Source of the DNA: Chitinophagaceae bacterium
Lineage (GTDB): Bacteria > Bacteroidota > Bacteroidia > Chitinophagales > Chitinophagaceae
NCBI GenBank assembly: GCA_016713965.1
Contig: JADJOC010000002.1
Location: forward strand, 416,001-480,000
Direction: 5' to 3'
DNA length: 64,000 nucleotides
In this document: positions 1 to 9,012 of the stretch, piece after piece
How the letters are laid out: every line of letters starts with the position of its first letter
How positions within the stretch are numbered: the first letter of the stretch is position 1
Program-made: the position numbers and the translations under genes
The notes under the pieces: generated by a model
What the model saw: only the letters and a program-made list of their open reading frames with translations
Database searches by the model: none
Told to the model about the DNA's origin: nothing

Positions 1-165
1 ATTAGTTCCCATCTTATTCATCATAACCAACAACTTGCTCATATCTGCTGTTATGGTATAAGTACCAGTATTGTTTGCATTGATTACAATTGATTCTTCC
101 GTGTCCAAACATGCAGTAAAAACAGATACACAAAAGATTGCTATTACCCGTAAAATATTTTTCAT
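1..165 (-). CDS. Lipoprotein, 3' end cut by window edge
   Basis: An open minus-strand frame of 55 codons runs off the left edge. It starts with a positively charged, hydrophobic signal sequence and a lipobox-like F-T-A-C at residues 16-19, followed by D-T-E-E, so the product is probably an exported lipoprotein. The visible mature part has no motif I recognise. The ATG at 165 is the first in the frame and precedes a perfect signal peptide. It lies downstream of the BatB-BatC gene on the same strand, but no functional link can be claimed. Confidence 0.6.
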   Translation of the reverse strand, partial: MKNILRVIAIFCVSVFTACLDTEESIVINANNTGTYTITADMSKLLVMMNKMGTN

Positions 166-198
166 TTTTTATTTATTTATTGTTTATATAATGTTGTT

Positions 199-1914
199 TT
201 ACCAATCTTTTGCAGGCTTATTAGATGAGCTTGCATTTACTTTTCTCAATTTATCCTGTAAATTCTTTTCATGCTGTTGTAATGCTTTTAATTTTTCTTC
301 GGCATCTTGTTTACTTAGTTTAGGTTGCTGTTGAGGTTCGGGGCTGCCATTTTTTTTATCCTTATCTTCTTCATTAGGCTTTTGTTCCTTTTCTTTACTA
401 TCATCTTTATCAGGTTGCTTCTCCTGTTTATCCTTCTGCTCTTTTTTTTGCTGCTCCTGCTGCTTTTGCTGTTGTAAAGCTTTTTGTAAGTTTTGCCTTG
501 CATCATCATCACCAGGCACTAATTTTAATGCATTCTTATATGCTTCTATGCACTCATTAAGTTTATTATCATTCTGTAATACCACTCCTTTATTATAATA
601 AGCCTTTGCCTTATCTAACGGATTTGATGCACTTTGCAAAACATTATCATACGCCTGTATAGCTTCCGGATTTTTTTTATTTTTATATAAAGCATTACCA
701 AGATTATACTGCGCTGTTACATTAGACGGATTTTTATCGGCAGCAGTTTTATAATTTTTTATAGCAGTGTTAAATTCATTCTTACTATAAGCCTCATTGC
801 CTTTCTTTATTAAAACTTTGGCATTTTGAGCAAAAGATATTAGTGGTGCAATTAATATTATAATCACTGATAATACCTGTAATTGATGCGATGCTGCAAC
901 CGGCTTAATTACATTACGGGTTTTTATTTTCTTTTTTTCTGAAATAAAAATTTCTATCACTAGCAATAATAAGGATATTAATAAAAAAAATTGAAAATAA
1001 CTTTTATAATTGGCTGATGAATTGCTTGTATATACTTTCTGATCCATGTTATTTAACTGGTCTGCCAGTTTTGACACAACTTCATCTGTATTGCTGTATA
1101 ACTGGTATAGTCCATTGCCTTTTTTTGCCAGCGCACTCAATTCTTTTTCATTAAGTTTTGTGATTACAGTATTTCCGTTTTCATCTTTTTTGACTTCATT
1201 AATTTCACTATCAAAAATTGTGCTGCCCTGGGGAGAGCCTATCCCAACAGTATGTATTACAATCCCCTCATTTGCCATCTGGCCGGTTATTTTAGCTGCG
1301 TTTTCATCGTGGTCTTCTCCGTCACTAATCAATATTACAGATTTGTATTTTTTTTCTTTGGTATTAAAAGATGCAGAACACATTTTTAACGCATCGGAAA
1401 TTACAGTGCACTGGGTTGGAACTGCATCTGTATTTACTGCATTAATGAACATTTTAGCCGAACGATGATCTACAGTTAATGGCATTTGCAAATATGCTTT
1501 TCCTGCAAAAATCACCAGCCCGATCCTGTTATTGCCTAATTTATCAACCAACTTGTTTAACAATTGTTTAGCCCTATCCAGCCTTGTAGGCTTTATATCC
1601 TGAGCAAGCATACTTTTACTAACATCTAAAGCAATCACTACATCTATACCTTTTTGTATAATTTTTTCTGAACCCTGATTGCTGCGCAAATTAGTGAGGG
1701 CAAATACAATTGTTACGAAAGAAATGAGAATTAAAATAAATTTTGTTGCGAACCGTTTTGGAGAGTAATTTTTTATCAATTGTTTTACAAGATGCCTATC
1801 TCCAATTTTTAGAATTGCCTTTTTCTTCCAGTTTATAACAAGAAAATAAAACAGCAATAAGAATGGAACAGCTGCTAAAAAAATAAAATATTCTATGTAT
1901 TGAAAATTAAACAT
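199..1914 (-). CDS. Fused BatB-BatC-like protein (VWA + TPR)
   Basis: The 571-residue protein has two N-terminal membrane segments (about 8-27 and 59-74), a von Willebrand A domain with the MIDAS motif DVSKS at 97-101 and a second strand reading LISDGED, then a membrane segment near 305-325. A second signal-peptide-like stretch (about 345-363, ending ISFAQ) follows, then TPR repeats (about 370-480) and a K/Q/E-rich tail. This is BatB joined in frame to BatC of the Bacteroides aerotolerance locus, usually two proteins. BatB/BatC act at the inner membrane/periplasm in stress tolerance; the exact biochemical role is unknown. BatA and the MoxR ATPase are not visible here. Confidence 0.85.
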   Translation of the reverse strand: MFNFQYIEYFIFLAAVPFLLLFYFLVINWKKKAILKIGDRHLVKQLIKNYSPKRFATKFILILISFVTIVFALTNLRSNQGSEKIIQKGIDVVIALDVSKSMLAQDIKPTRLDRAKQLLNKLVDKLGNNRIGLVIFAGKAYLQMPLTVDHRSAKMFINAVNTDAVPTQCTVISDALKMCSASFNTKEKKYKSVILISDGEDHDENAAKITGQMANEGIVIHTVGIGSPQGSTIFDSEINEVKKDENGNTVITKLNEKELSALAKKGNGLYQLYSNTDEVVSKLADQLNNMDQKVYTSNSSANYKSYFQFFLLISLLLLVIEIFISEKKKIKTRNVIKPVAASHQLQVLSVIIILIAPLISFAQNAKVLIKKGNEAYSKNEFNTAIKNYKTAADKNPSNVTAQYNLGNALYKNKKNPEAIQAYDNVLQSASNPLDKAKAYYNKGVVLQNDNKLNECIEAYKNALKLVPGDDDARQNLQKALQQQKQQEQQKKEQKDKQEKQPDKDDSKEKEQKPNEEDKDKKNGSPEPQQQPKLSKQDAEEKLKALQQHEKNLQDKLRKVNASSSNKPAKDW

Positions 1915-2081
1915 TGCACTATCAAATTACCTCATTAACAGGATTAAATTATTTTTTTATGATAAATTGAAAATTTTTAACAATAAGTTTTATTTAAAAG
2001 ACAAATGATCATGCGTATATGGATACTATTTATGTGTTTTTACCAAAGCTTATATGTATTCAACCCAAGCATAAATATTAA

Positions 2082-2909
2082 TTATTTCTTTCCTTCAAAA
2101 AACCCCAGTTGCTTCAAAATACCTTTAGTGATATTCATTCTTGCAGTTCTGATATCCGTATTGCTATCACTGCCTTTTACAAAAGTTACAAAAAAATACA
2201 CATGCCTATTTTCTTCTATCCAACCTACTACCCACCCTATTGCTTTATTTTCTTCGTCAAATCCCCAGCCTGTTTTATAACTGAGCTTGTAAGCTGTATT
2301 GTCTTCCTGTAACATTACATTCCTTACCATTTCCTGTACACTTTTTCTAAAAGGAAGTTGGTCAAAATATAATTTTTTTACCAGGCCTAATTGTTCATCC
2401 GGAGATATTTTTAACTGGTTATTTAACCAGAATGAATCTACCGGGCCGCTAATATTTTTATTACCATAACCTAAAGTATCAATCCATCTTTTCAAAGTAT
2501 CTTTTCCAATCCGCCGGGCCACTTCCTGGTAGTAGGGCACGCTGCTTACTTTAAATGCTTCCCTCATATCCATATCTTTATTTAACTCTTCCCGGCTACG
2601 CTTTATACCATCCCATTTTATTACCATTTTATCATCTGCAATCTTACCGGTTTGCAAACCAATTAATGAATTCACTATCTTAAAAGTGGAGGCAGGCGAA
2701 AAACGTGTTGTATCCAAATCCATATTGTACACTGTAACTTCTCCTGTAGAATTATTCAGCATTGTGAAGCAACCATCCACCTTATTTTCATCAAAATATT
2801 TTTTTAAGGAATTATCAATTTTTGCTTTATTTACCGAGCATGAAGCGATGAAAATAAAAAATGAAAAATGAAAAATGAAAAATGTGAGTTTTCTGTTTAT
2901 GTTAAGCAT
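2082..2909 (-). CDS. Class D (OXA-type) beta-lactamase, lipoprotein
   Basis: The 275-residue protein has the class D catalytic signatures: STFK with the nucleophilic serine at 74 and lysine at 77, SSV at 122-124, YGN at 148-150 and KTGWG from 212, plus the family stretch FWLNNQLKISP near 160-170. The N-terminus is a Phe-rich hydrophobic signal with a lipobox-like cysteine at 24, so the enzyme is probably membrane-anchored in the periplasm, where it would hydrolyse beta-lactams. It stands alone with no regulator beside it. The signal peptide is encoded by heptanucleotide repeats. Substrate range cannot be read from sequence. Confidence 0.93.
   Translation of the reverse strand: MLNINRKLTFFIFHFSFFIFIASCSVNKAKIDNSLKKYFDENKVDGCFTMLNNSTGEVTVYNMDLDTTRFSPASTFKIVNSLIGLQTGKIADDKMVIKWDGIKRSREELNKDMDMREAFKVSSVPYYQEVARRIGKDTLKRWIDTLGYGNKNISGPVDSFWLNNQLKISPDEQLGLVKKLYFDQLPFRKSVQEMVRNVMLQEDNTAYKLSYKTGWGFDEENKAIGWVVGWIEENRHVYFFVTFVKGSDSNTDIRTARMNITKGILKQLGFFEGKK
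2863..2883 (-). repeat. Heptanucleotide tandem repeat in beta-lactamase signal peptide
   Basis: Three perfect copies of GAAAAAT (plus strand) lie in tandem, with a degenerate copy just before. They encode the Phe/His-rich part of the beta-lactamase signal peptide. Seven bases is not a multiple of three, so gain or loss of one unit would frameshift the gene. Confidence 0.8.
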
Positions 2910-2945
2910 ATTATATTTTTAATTAACCAGTAGTATTGAAGTAAA

Positions 2946-3524
2946 TTATTTTTTTAAATGGGCAGCAGTGGCCTCTAATGCTTCAAAAAAAAGTTGTCCG
3001 AATTTCCTAATTATCGGCTCTTTTAAAAAAACATATACAGGTACTTTTAATTTTTTTCCTAAGCTACATGCAGCTTTGCAATTATCTTCCCGGGGTTCGT
3101 AATTGACATATACAGTTTCTGTATTTTTACTTTTTTTTGTAATGATTGGAAAAAGGTGGCAACTTATTGGTTTTTTCCATTTTATTTTTCCGTCTAAATA
3201 AGCCTGTTCTATTCCACATTTTACTATCCCTTGCTTATCAATAATTCCATACACACATATTTTGTTATTGATTGTAGGAGTTACCCACCCGAATTGCCTG
3301 TTATAAATATATCTTCCTTGCTTTTGCAATTCAGTCTTGCTTTCTGTACTCAAATATGGAAGTACTATATCATACACTTCATTTATTTGATTTAGCTCTT
3401 CCTTATCCAAAGGTGCCCCGGCATCACCATCAACGCAGCAAGCGCCTTTACATTTAGTAAGGTCGCATACAAACTCATCCTTTACGATTTCGTCACTTAC
3501 TAATATATTATCTATTGCTATCAT
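2946..3524 (-). CDS. DUF3109 family protein
   Basis: The 192-residue protein matches the DUF3109 family of Bacteroidota: an N-terminal cluster CDLTKCKGACC (about residues 20-30) followed by DGDAGAPL, and further cysteines in the second half (CVYG, KCGIEQ, SCHLFP, NCKAACSLG). The cysteine pattern suggests a metal or Fe-S site, which is an inference; no function is established. The ATG at 3524 sits six bases downstream of a TACTTTTG box. It is codirectional with gldD upstream. Confidence 0.88.
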   Translation of the reverse strand: MIAIDNILVSDEIVKDEFVCDLTKCKGACCVDGDAGAPLDKEELNQINEVYDIVLPYLSTESKTELQKQGRYIYNRQFGWVTPTINNKICVYGIIDKQGIVKCGIEQAYLDGKIKWKKPISCHLFPIITKKSKNTETVYVNYEPREDNCKAACSLGKKLKVPVYVFLKEPIIRKFGQLFFEALEATAAHLKK

Positions 3525-3529
3525 TTTTA

Positions 3530-3537
3530 CAAAAGTA
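3530..3537 (-). promoter_or_regulatory. Bacteroidota -7 box (TACTTTTG) for DUF3109 gene
   Basis: On the minus strand TACTTTTG matches the TAnnTTTG consensus, 6 bp before the ATG at 3524. The transcript would be nearly leaderless. Confidence 0.5.
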
Positions 3538-3567
3538 CATATTATGGCTTACATGAAGAATGCAGGC

Positions 3568-4256
3568 TTAATGACTAACCCATTTAAAAGTTTGTATTAA
3601 ATGATCAATATCGGCTTGCAAAAAATCTTGTACAGGGCGAAGGGAATCTGCATTAGGTGTTACATCAAAATATAATGCGCCACGTAAAAAGTGTGTAGCA
3701 GTATCACTTACAAAAAACTGTTTGGCGGTAGCAGCATTGCCTGATACTTTGAAAAATACACCTGTAATACCATTTTTAGTATGAAATAAACTGTCTTTTA
3801 TTGCACTCGCTATGGCTTGGTTTTTATTGGTTAATTTAAAAGCATCATTCACCATCCTGTCAAATTCATTTATACCTGCAGAATCCTTGTAACTCCCATT
3901 TGGTTGCTTTATTTTATAGAAAGCTTTGCCCCCAATAATTTTATAACTTAAAAATATACGTGCCCCAAAACCAGGAAAATCTATATTAATCCAAAAGGAT
4001 TTTCGGGGCTGCTATCAAAATAAGTGGTATCCTGTACAATATGTGCATACACAGGATATTCGAAAGTATATGGGTAATCTTTTTTATTAAAACTTATATA
4101 CTTCCTTTCAGGGAAATCCACTTTATAATAACCTCTTTTTTTTGATGTATAATCCGAATTGCAGGAAGTTAACAAAAAACAAGCGGCAAGTAATGCAAAC
4201 CCAATAATAAAACAATAAGTATGGATAAATGTATTAAGTGCAATTTTTTTCTTCAT
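3568..4256 (-). CDS. gldD: GldD gliding-motility lipoprotein (one frameshift)
   Basis: The N-terminal part (start at 4256) has a signal sequence with lipobox LLTSC and continues KRGYYKVDFPERKY, typical of GldD. The frame ends at 3981 in the motif NPFWINIDFPG; one extra T in the TTTT run (plus-strand A run 3993-3996) restores W-I-N-I-D-F-P-G-F-G and joins the C-terminal part ending at 3568. Total about 229 residues, normal for GldD. GldD is an outer-membrane-associated lipoprotein needed for T9SS/gliding in Flavobacterium. Immediately upstream is gldE, the usual partner. The lesion is probably a homopolymer error. Confidence 0.87.
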
Positions 4257-4264
4257 AACATTTG

Positions 4265-5614
4265 TTACATTAAAGAGGAGCCAGGGAACGGCTGCATTAC
4301 TACTTTTATTTTATCTAACCTATTCTTATTAATTTCTAAGGCAGAAAAAACAAACTGGCTATAAATCAACTCTTCATTTACCTGCGGAAATTCTCCTGCT
4401 ATTTCCAATACTAACCCTGCTAAAGAATCGCTTTCACCTCTTATCGTATCAAAAGTATCTACAGGTAAATTCATTGCTTTGCATACATCATTTATCATTG
4501 TTTTACCTTCAAATACATAGGTAAAATCATCAATCTTTTTATTCCCGCTTTCTTCATCATCAAATTCATCTTTTATTTCACCGATTATTTCTTCCATTAT
4601 ATCTTCCAGGGTTACAATACCTGAAGTACCGCCAAATTCGTCCACAACCACGGCAAAGTGTATGCGCTTATTTCTAAATTCCTGCAATAAATCTTCGATA
4701 AGCTTTTGTTCATGCACAAAATATGCGGCACGCATCAGAGGGTGCCAATCGTAGTTGGCCTGCTCATTTAAATGAGGTAATATATCTTTTGTATGCAACA
4801 TGCCGACTATTTCATCCAGGTTATTTTTATAAACCGGCAACCGGGAATAATGTAATTCTTCTACACGTTTAATTGTTTCAGAAAACGACAAACTATAATC
4901 TATACCGCTTACATCCAATCTTGTACGCATCACCTGCTTTACAGTGGTATCGCCAAACTTTCTTATCCCTTTTAAAATTTGCTTTTCCTCTATGGTAGCT
5001 TCATGCTCCGGTAATAAATCTATGGCATAATCTAAATGGCGGTTATCCATTGCCGTTGTTTTATCTGAAGAGAATTTCCTTTCAATCTTATCACTAAATT
5101 TTACCAGCCGTTTACTAAATCTATAAAACAGGCTATTAAAAATTTCTATAATTAAAGAAGCTGTAGAAGCAAATAAAACTTTATGGTGGGTAGCCCACAC
5201 TTTTGGCAATACTTCTCCAAATAATAATAAAAAAAATGTAACCAAAACCACTTTTATTAAAAATATCAGCCAGAAATTTATATACAGCCCTTCAATCCAG
5301 TTGTTAATTAAGATATTAAGTATCAGGATAATTCCAATGTTTACAAAACTGTTGGCAATCAGCATTGATGCTAATAAAGTTTTAGGCTGCTCTAACAAGG
5401 TTACAATTCTTCTGTACGAAGGTTGTTGCTTCGTTTTAAGCACATTAATATCTTTAAAAGTAAGAGAGAAAAAAGCCACTTCAGAACCTGCCAGTAAAAA
5501 TGAGAGTGCAAACAATATTAATATTGAAAAAATAAGTATGGTAGTAGCCGCAGGTGTAATTGCCAATGTAAAAAAATTGAATATATTATATTCAACAACC
5601 GAATGATAATCCAA
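4265..5614 (-). CDS. gldE: GldE, CNNM/CorC-type membrane protein with CBS domains
   Basis: The 449-residue protein has an N-terminal membrane block (CNNM/DUF21, about residues 15-190 with four hydrophobic segments), two CBS motifs (about 215-340, with VVDEFGGTSGIVTLEDIMEEIIGEI) and a C-terminal CorC/HlyC domain. Family membership alone would say hemolysin/CorC-like; the position between ssb and gldD, conserved in Bacteroidota, supports GldE, a gliding-motility accessory protein. The end at 4265 is 8 bp before gldD, so the pair is probably cotranscribed. Confidence 0.87.
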   Translation of the reverse strand: MDYHSVVEYNIFNFFTLAITPAATTILIFSILILFALSFLLAGSEVAFFSLTFKDINVLKTKQQPSYRRIVTLLEQPKTLLASMLIANSFVNIGIILILNILINNWIEGLYINFWLIFLIKVVLVTFFLLLFGEVLPKVWATHHKVLFASTASLIIEIFNSLFYRFSKRLVKFSDKIERKFSSDKTTAMDNRHLDYAIDLLPEHEATIEEKQILKGIRKFGDTTVKQVMRTRLDVSGIDYSLSFSETIKRVEELHYSRLPVYKNNLDEIVGMLHTKDILPHLNEQANYDWHPLMRAAYFVHEQKLIEDLLQEFRNKRIHFAVVVDEFGGTSGIVTLEDIMEEIIGEIKDEFDDEESGNKKIDDFTYVFEGKTMINDVCKAMNLPVDTFDTIRGESDSLAGLVLEIAGEFPQVNEELIYSQFVFSALEINKNRLDKIKVVMQPFPGSSLM

Positions 5615-5677
5615 AACAAATAATTTTAAATGAGGTATTTTAAAATAATAATCTGTGCTATTAAAATAATATAGTTT

Positions 5678-6109
5678 TTAAAATGGCAATCTTTCATTTC
5701 CATTTTCATCCAAAGGAGGTACATCTCCATTTTCATTATCCAAATTTTCCATACCCCCGCCATGTGCCATGGTATCATGCCTTTTATCAAGCATAATCAG
5801 GTTATCGCCAACAATTTCTGTAGCAAATTTTTTATTGCCTTCTTTATCTTCCCAGCTGCGTGTTTTTAACCGCCCTTCAATAAATACAAGACTACCTTTA
5901 TGCAAATACTTTTGTGCCAGTTCTGCCAGGCCGCGCCACAATACTACAGTATGCCATTCTGTTTGGGAAATTAACTTTCCACTCCTGTCTTTGTAGGTTT
6001 CTGTAGTAGCTAAAGAAAATTTTGCCACTCCAATGTTCCCTTCCAGAAATTGCATGTCCGGATCTTTTCCCAGATTACCGATTAACATCACCCTGTTTAC
6101 GCCTCTCAT
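5678..6109 (-). CDS. ssb: Single-stranded DNA-binding protein
   Basis: A 143-residue OB-fold protein beginning MRGVNRVMLIGNLGKDPD, with the conserved segments FSLATTETY, WHTVVLWRGLAELAQKYL and GSLVFIEGRLKTRSW, and an acidic tail ending ERLPF that serves as the partner-binding tip. It binds ssDNA in replication and repair. Located between mutY and gldE, a conserved Bacteroidota order. A TATATTTG box lies 65 bp upstream. Confidence 0.97.
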   Translation of the reverse strand: MRGVNRVMLIGNLGKDPDMQFLEGNIGVAKFSLATTETYKDRSGKLISQTEWHTVVLWRGLAELAQKYLHKGSLVFIEGRLKTRSWEDKEGNKKFATEIVGDNLIMLDKRHDTMAHGGGMENLDNENGDVPPLDENGNERLPF

Positions 6110-6173
6110 AAAATTGATATTTAATAAGGTTGATCAATGGTATTAATTGGTTTAAAGATACATATTTATCTTT

Positions 6174-6181
6174 CAAATATA
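6174..6181 (-). promoter_or_regulatory. -7 box (TATATTTG) upstream of ssb
   Basis: The minus-strand TATATTTG matches the Bacteroidota consensus and would give a 5' leader of about 60 nt for the ssb-gldE-gldD transcript. Confidence 0.45.
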
Positions 6182-6236
6182 TCGTCAAAGGCTTTATAAA
6201 ATTTTACGTTTTAAGATATAAAATATTAAAGAATAA

Positions 6237-7316
6237 CTAAATTTTAAATAATGGGTGGTCTTTGAAATATGATGTAATAAGCTTAGGAAAAGGTAATTTT
6301 TTTATTTCTTCCTTCCCGATAAGATCATATGCAGGATTTGATAAAACTGTAAATAAATCGACCTGTATAAACTGGGCGTATATGGTTTGGTGGGTTAATT
6401 GTTGTTTATATACTTTAGTAATGCCGGTAATTTTAAATTTTTTAGTATCAATTGTATCTGTAAGTAAGCGAGCCATGCTATTTATATCTATTGTAACAGG
6501 GCTTGTTTTTTCAACTAAAATAAATTCGTAGAGGTTTTCCCAAATATCATTTTCTTTTCTTTTATAGACATATATTTTACTGTTATATGTAATTATAAAA
6601 TAATAAAAATACCTGTTTCTTTTGATAATACTTTTTTCCTTTACGGGCAATAATTGCACTATCCCTTTCTTATAAGCCACGCATTGGGTTTGTAATATAC
6701 AGCTACTGCATAGTGGAATTTTAGGCTTACATACCGTAGCTCCGAAATCCATAATAGCCTGGTTATAAGAAGCTGGCTGCTTTTTATCCAATAATTCATT
6801 AGCAAGTGATGCAAATATTTTTTTTCCTGCTGTGCTGTCAATAGGTGTGCTAATACTAAAAAAACGGGATAGCACCCTGAATACATTTCCATCTACTACA
6901 GCATGCGGTAAGTTGTATGCAAATGATGCAATAGCTGCAGCAGTGTACGGCCCTATCCCTTTTAAAGCCAAAATTTCTGCGTAAGTATCGGGAAATATTC
7001 CCTTTTTATCTATAGCTATATGCCTGGCTGTAATAATTAAATTTTTACACCTCGTATAATAACCTAACCCTTCCCATAGTTTGAATATTTCTGTATCAGG
7101 AGTTTGAGCTAAATCTGACACAGAAGGAAAATGAAAAATGAACTTTTTATAGAATTCCAGGCCTTGCTCTACCCTTGTTTGCTGTAAAATAATTTCGCTT
7201 AACCAAATTTTATAAGGATCTTTTTCGCCCTTCCAGGGCATATTTCTTTTATTAATGGCTGAATTCCAACTAATTAGTTGTTTTGAAAAAAAATCGTACA
7301 AAAATTTCTTTGCCAT
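6237..7316 (-). CDS. mutY: A/G-specific adenine glycosylase MutY
   Basis: The 359-residue protein carries the HhH-GPD glycosylase fold: catalytic Glu41 in SEIILQQTRVEQG, helix-hairpin-helix KGIGPYTAAAI at 119-129, catalytic Asp142 in VDGNVFRVLSRFF, and the [4Fe-4S] cysteines 196, 203, 206 and 212. A C-terminal NUDIX-like domain (about 235-355) recognises 8-oxoG. It removes adenine mispaired with 8-oxoguanine. It is divergent from the HU gene and upstream of ssb. Confidence 0.95.
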   Translation of the reverse strand: MAKKFLYDFFSKQLISWNSAINKRNMPWKGEKDPYKIWLSEIILQQTRVEQGLEFYKKFIFHFPSVSDLAQTPDTEIFKLWEGLGYYTRCKNLIITARHIAIDKKGIFPDTYAEILALKGIGPYTAAAIASFAYNLPHAVVDGNVFRVLSRFFSISTPIDSTAGKKIFASLANELLDKKQPASYNQAIMDFGATVCKPKIPLCSSCILQTQCVAYKKGIVQLLPVKEKSIIKRNRYFYYFIITYNSKIYVYKRKENDIWENLYEFILVEKTSPVTIDINSMARLLTDTIDTKKFKITGITKVYKQQLTHQTIYAQFIQVDLFTVLSNPAYDLIGKEEIKKLPFPKLITSYFKDHPLFKI

Positions 7317-7364
7317 TGTAAAATAATAACTGTAAAATTTATATTTCTTTATTGATTCAAATTA

Positions 7365-7372
7365 TATATTTG
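7365..7372 (+). promoter_or_regulatory. -7 box (TATATTTG) upstream of HU gene
   Basis: TATATTTG fits the TAnnTTTG consensus in the mutY-HU intergenic region, about 118 bp before the chosen HU start. Confidence 0.4.
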
Positions 7373-7489
7373 CTAAATAAATACCCTGGTTTTATGGCTT
7401 TGTGACCTTAACCAACATTATCCATTATTTTGAAATCTCCAGCTTTTTGTTGTACATTTCTCATGAAACACCATCTAAAAAACATTAGT

Positions 7490-7795
7490 ATGAGAAAAGC
7501 AGATCTTATTCATCGAATTTCAGAAAAAACAGGAATACCAAAAGTAGATGTTTTGGTAACATTGGAAACTTTATTTAAGGAAGTAAAAAATTCTTTAGCG
7601 GAAGGGCAGAATATTTATATCCGGGGTTTTGGTAGTTTCATTACAAAAAAAAGAGCTGCTAAAATCGGGCGTAATATAAAAAAAAATATAGCGGTGGAAA
7701 TTCCTGAACACTTTATTCCGGCTTTTAAGCCAGCAAAAGAATTTTTGCTGGATATAAAAAATAGTGAAAATATAAAAGAAAGCCCGGAAAAATAG
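7490..7795 (+). CDS. HU/IHF-family DNA-binding protein
   Basis: From the ATG at 7490 the protein reads MRKADLIHRISEKTG and has about 101 residues, close to the HU/IHF size; the frame extends upstream to a TTG at 7430 but that part does not fit the family. The DNA-binding arm is recognisable in IYIRGFGSF and KKRAAKIGRN, and it ends with a short charged tail after FKPAKEF. It is a nucleoid protein that bends DNA. It lies divergent from mutY and 49 bp upstream of a TPR-protein gene. Confidence 0.9.
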   Translation: MRKADLIHRISEKTGIPKVDVLVTLETLFKEVKNSLAEGQNIYIRGFGSFITKKRAAKIGRNIKKNIAVEIPEHFIPAFKPAKEFLLDIKNSENIKESPEK

Positions 7796-7844
7796 TATAA
7801 TAAAGACAAAGACTGGTGTACCTTCGCGTTTTAAATTGTATTAC

Positions 7845-8691
7845 GTGAAAAAACAGTTAGTATTAGTTTGTGCTGGTGCAGTTGTGGTATTTGTATTATT
7901 TTTTGGCAGAACAACAGCTATTAAAAAACCCGTTGCCGCTGATAATACAAATATCACAATACAATCCTTTTCTATACAACAAAGCATTAGTGCGGCTAAA
8001 AAGACCCTTACGCCCTCCCAACTTAGTCATCTTACTAAGATAGAAAATAATATTCGCCCGGATAAGGTGGCAAGCCAGCAAATACAAGCATATACAGAAT
8101 TGGCTAATTTTTGGAAAGACAGTACAAAAAAATGCAGATCCTTATCTTTATTATATTGCTGAAGCTTCTAAATTGGATAATTCAGAAAAAAACCTCACCT
8201 TTGCAGCCCAATTAATTTTGAATAATCTGAGAAGTGAAACAGATGAAGCAAAAATTAATTGGAAAAGTGAGCAGGCTATACAGCTATTTGAAAAAGCAAT
8301 AGGGCATAATCCTGCTAATGACGAATTAAAAATTGGATTAGGAAGTGTTTACATATTTGGCAAAGGCCGGTTTGGGGCAGCAGATGAGACGATGAAAGGC
8401 GTACAACAGGTTCTATCAGTTGTTCGTAAAGATTCTACTAATATGAAAGCGCAATTAGTATTAGGCATTGGCGGCTTTATTTCGAGGCAGTATGATAAAG
8501 CTATTTACCGTTTACAAAAAGTGATAGCCACAGAACCTCATAATTTAGAAGCTATAGCTTTTTTAGCTGATTCTTATGCTGCAAGTGGAAATAAAGCAGA
8601 GGCAATAAAATATTATGAAATAAGCAAAAGGCTTTATAATAACCCTCATTATACAGAAGAAGTAAATGAGCGGATAAAACAATTACAGTAA
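7845..8691 (+). CDS. Membrane-anchored TPR protein (one frameshift)
   Basis: A probable GTG start at 7845 gives KKQLVLV followed by one hydrophobic segment and FFGRTT; a TTG at 7836 is the alternative. The first frame ends at 8162; removing one A from the seven-A run at 8126-8132 joins it to the second frame (from about 8133 to 8691) through NADPYLYYIAEASKLD. The C-terminal half has three or four TPR-like repeats (QLFEKAIGHNPANDELKIGLG; YDKAIYRLQKVIATEPHNLEA). Family function is protein-protein interaction in the periplasm; no partner can be named. It sits between HU and the COX24-type peptide. Confidence 0.75.
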
Positions 8692-8783
8692 CGGATTTAT
8701 CCGTTTTCTATATAAAATTTATACCAAAATAAATTTTGGTACAGATAATTAACTTTATTTATTAAACAAAAAAGACTAAGTGT

Positions 8784-8873
8784 ATGCCTTGTGGTAAAAA
8801 GAGAAAACGTCATAAAATTGCAACTCACAAGCGAAAAAAACGTTTAAGAAAGAATCGCCATAAAAAGAAATAA
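8784..8873 (+). CDS. 29-residue basic AURKAIP1/COX24-type protein
   Basis: A short ORF encodes M-P-C-G-K-K-R-K-R-H-K-I-A-T-H-K-R-K-K and ends in K-N-R-H-K-K-K, almost all Lys/Arg/His. This is the small Bacteroidota protein assigned to the AURKAIP1/COX24 domain, related to the mitochondrial small-subunit protein mS38, so a ribosome-associated role is likely but inferred. It is commonly found just upstream of the RNase G gene, as here. A strong hairpin follows 8 bp after the stop. Confidence 0.8.
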   Translation: MPCGKKRKRHKIATHKRKKRLRKNRHKKK

Positions 8874-8881
8874 TTTCTTTT

Positions 8882-8918
8882 TAATAATAAGCACAGTACA
8901 TTACTGTGCTTATTATTA
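8882..8918 (+). terminator. 17-bp perfect hairpin after COX24-type gene
   Basis: Arms 8882-8898 and 8902-8918 are perfectly complementary (GCACAGTA core, A/T-rich base) with a three-base loop. Placed 8 bp after the stop codon it fits a terminator that could work in both directions. Confidence 0.7.
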
Positions 8919-9012
8919 GCATTGCAGCACTTACTTAAAGTGACTGCTATTGTGTATTGTGCTATTATGTTCGCCTCCCGTGTGACGTATGAGTCAAAAC
9001 AAATAAAAACGC

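Noticed and set aside
2005..2312. Plus-strand ORFs opposite the beta-lactamase gene
   Set aside because: They are antisense shadows of a gene with all class D motifs.
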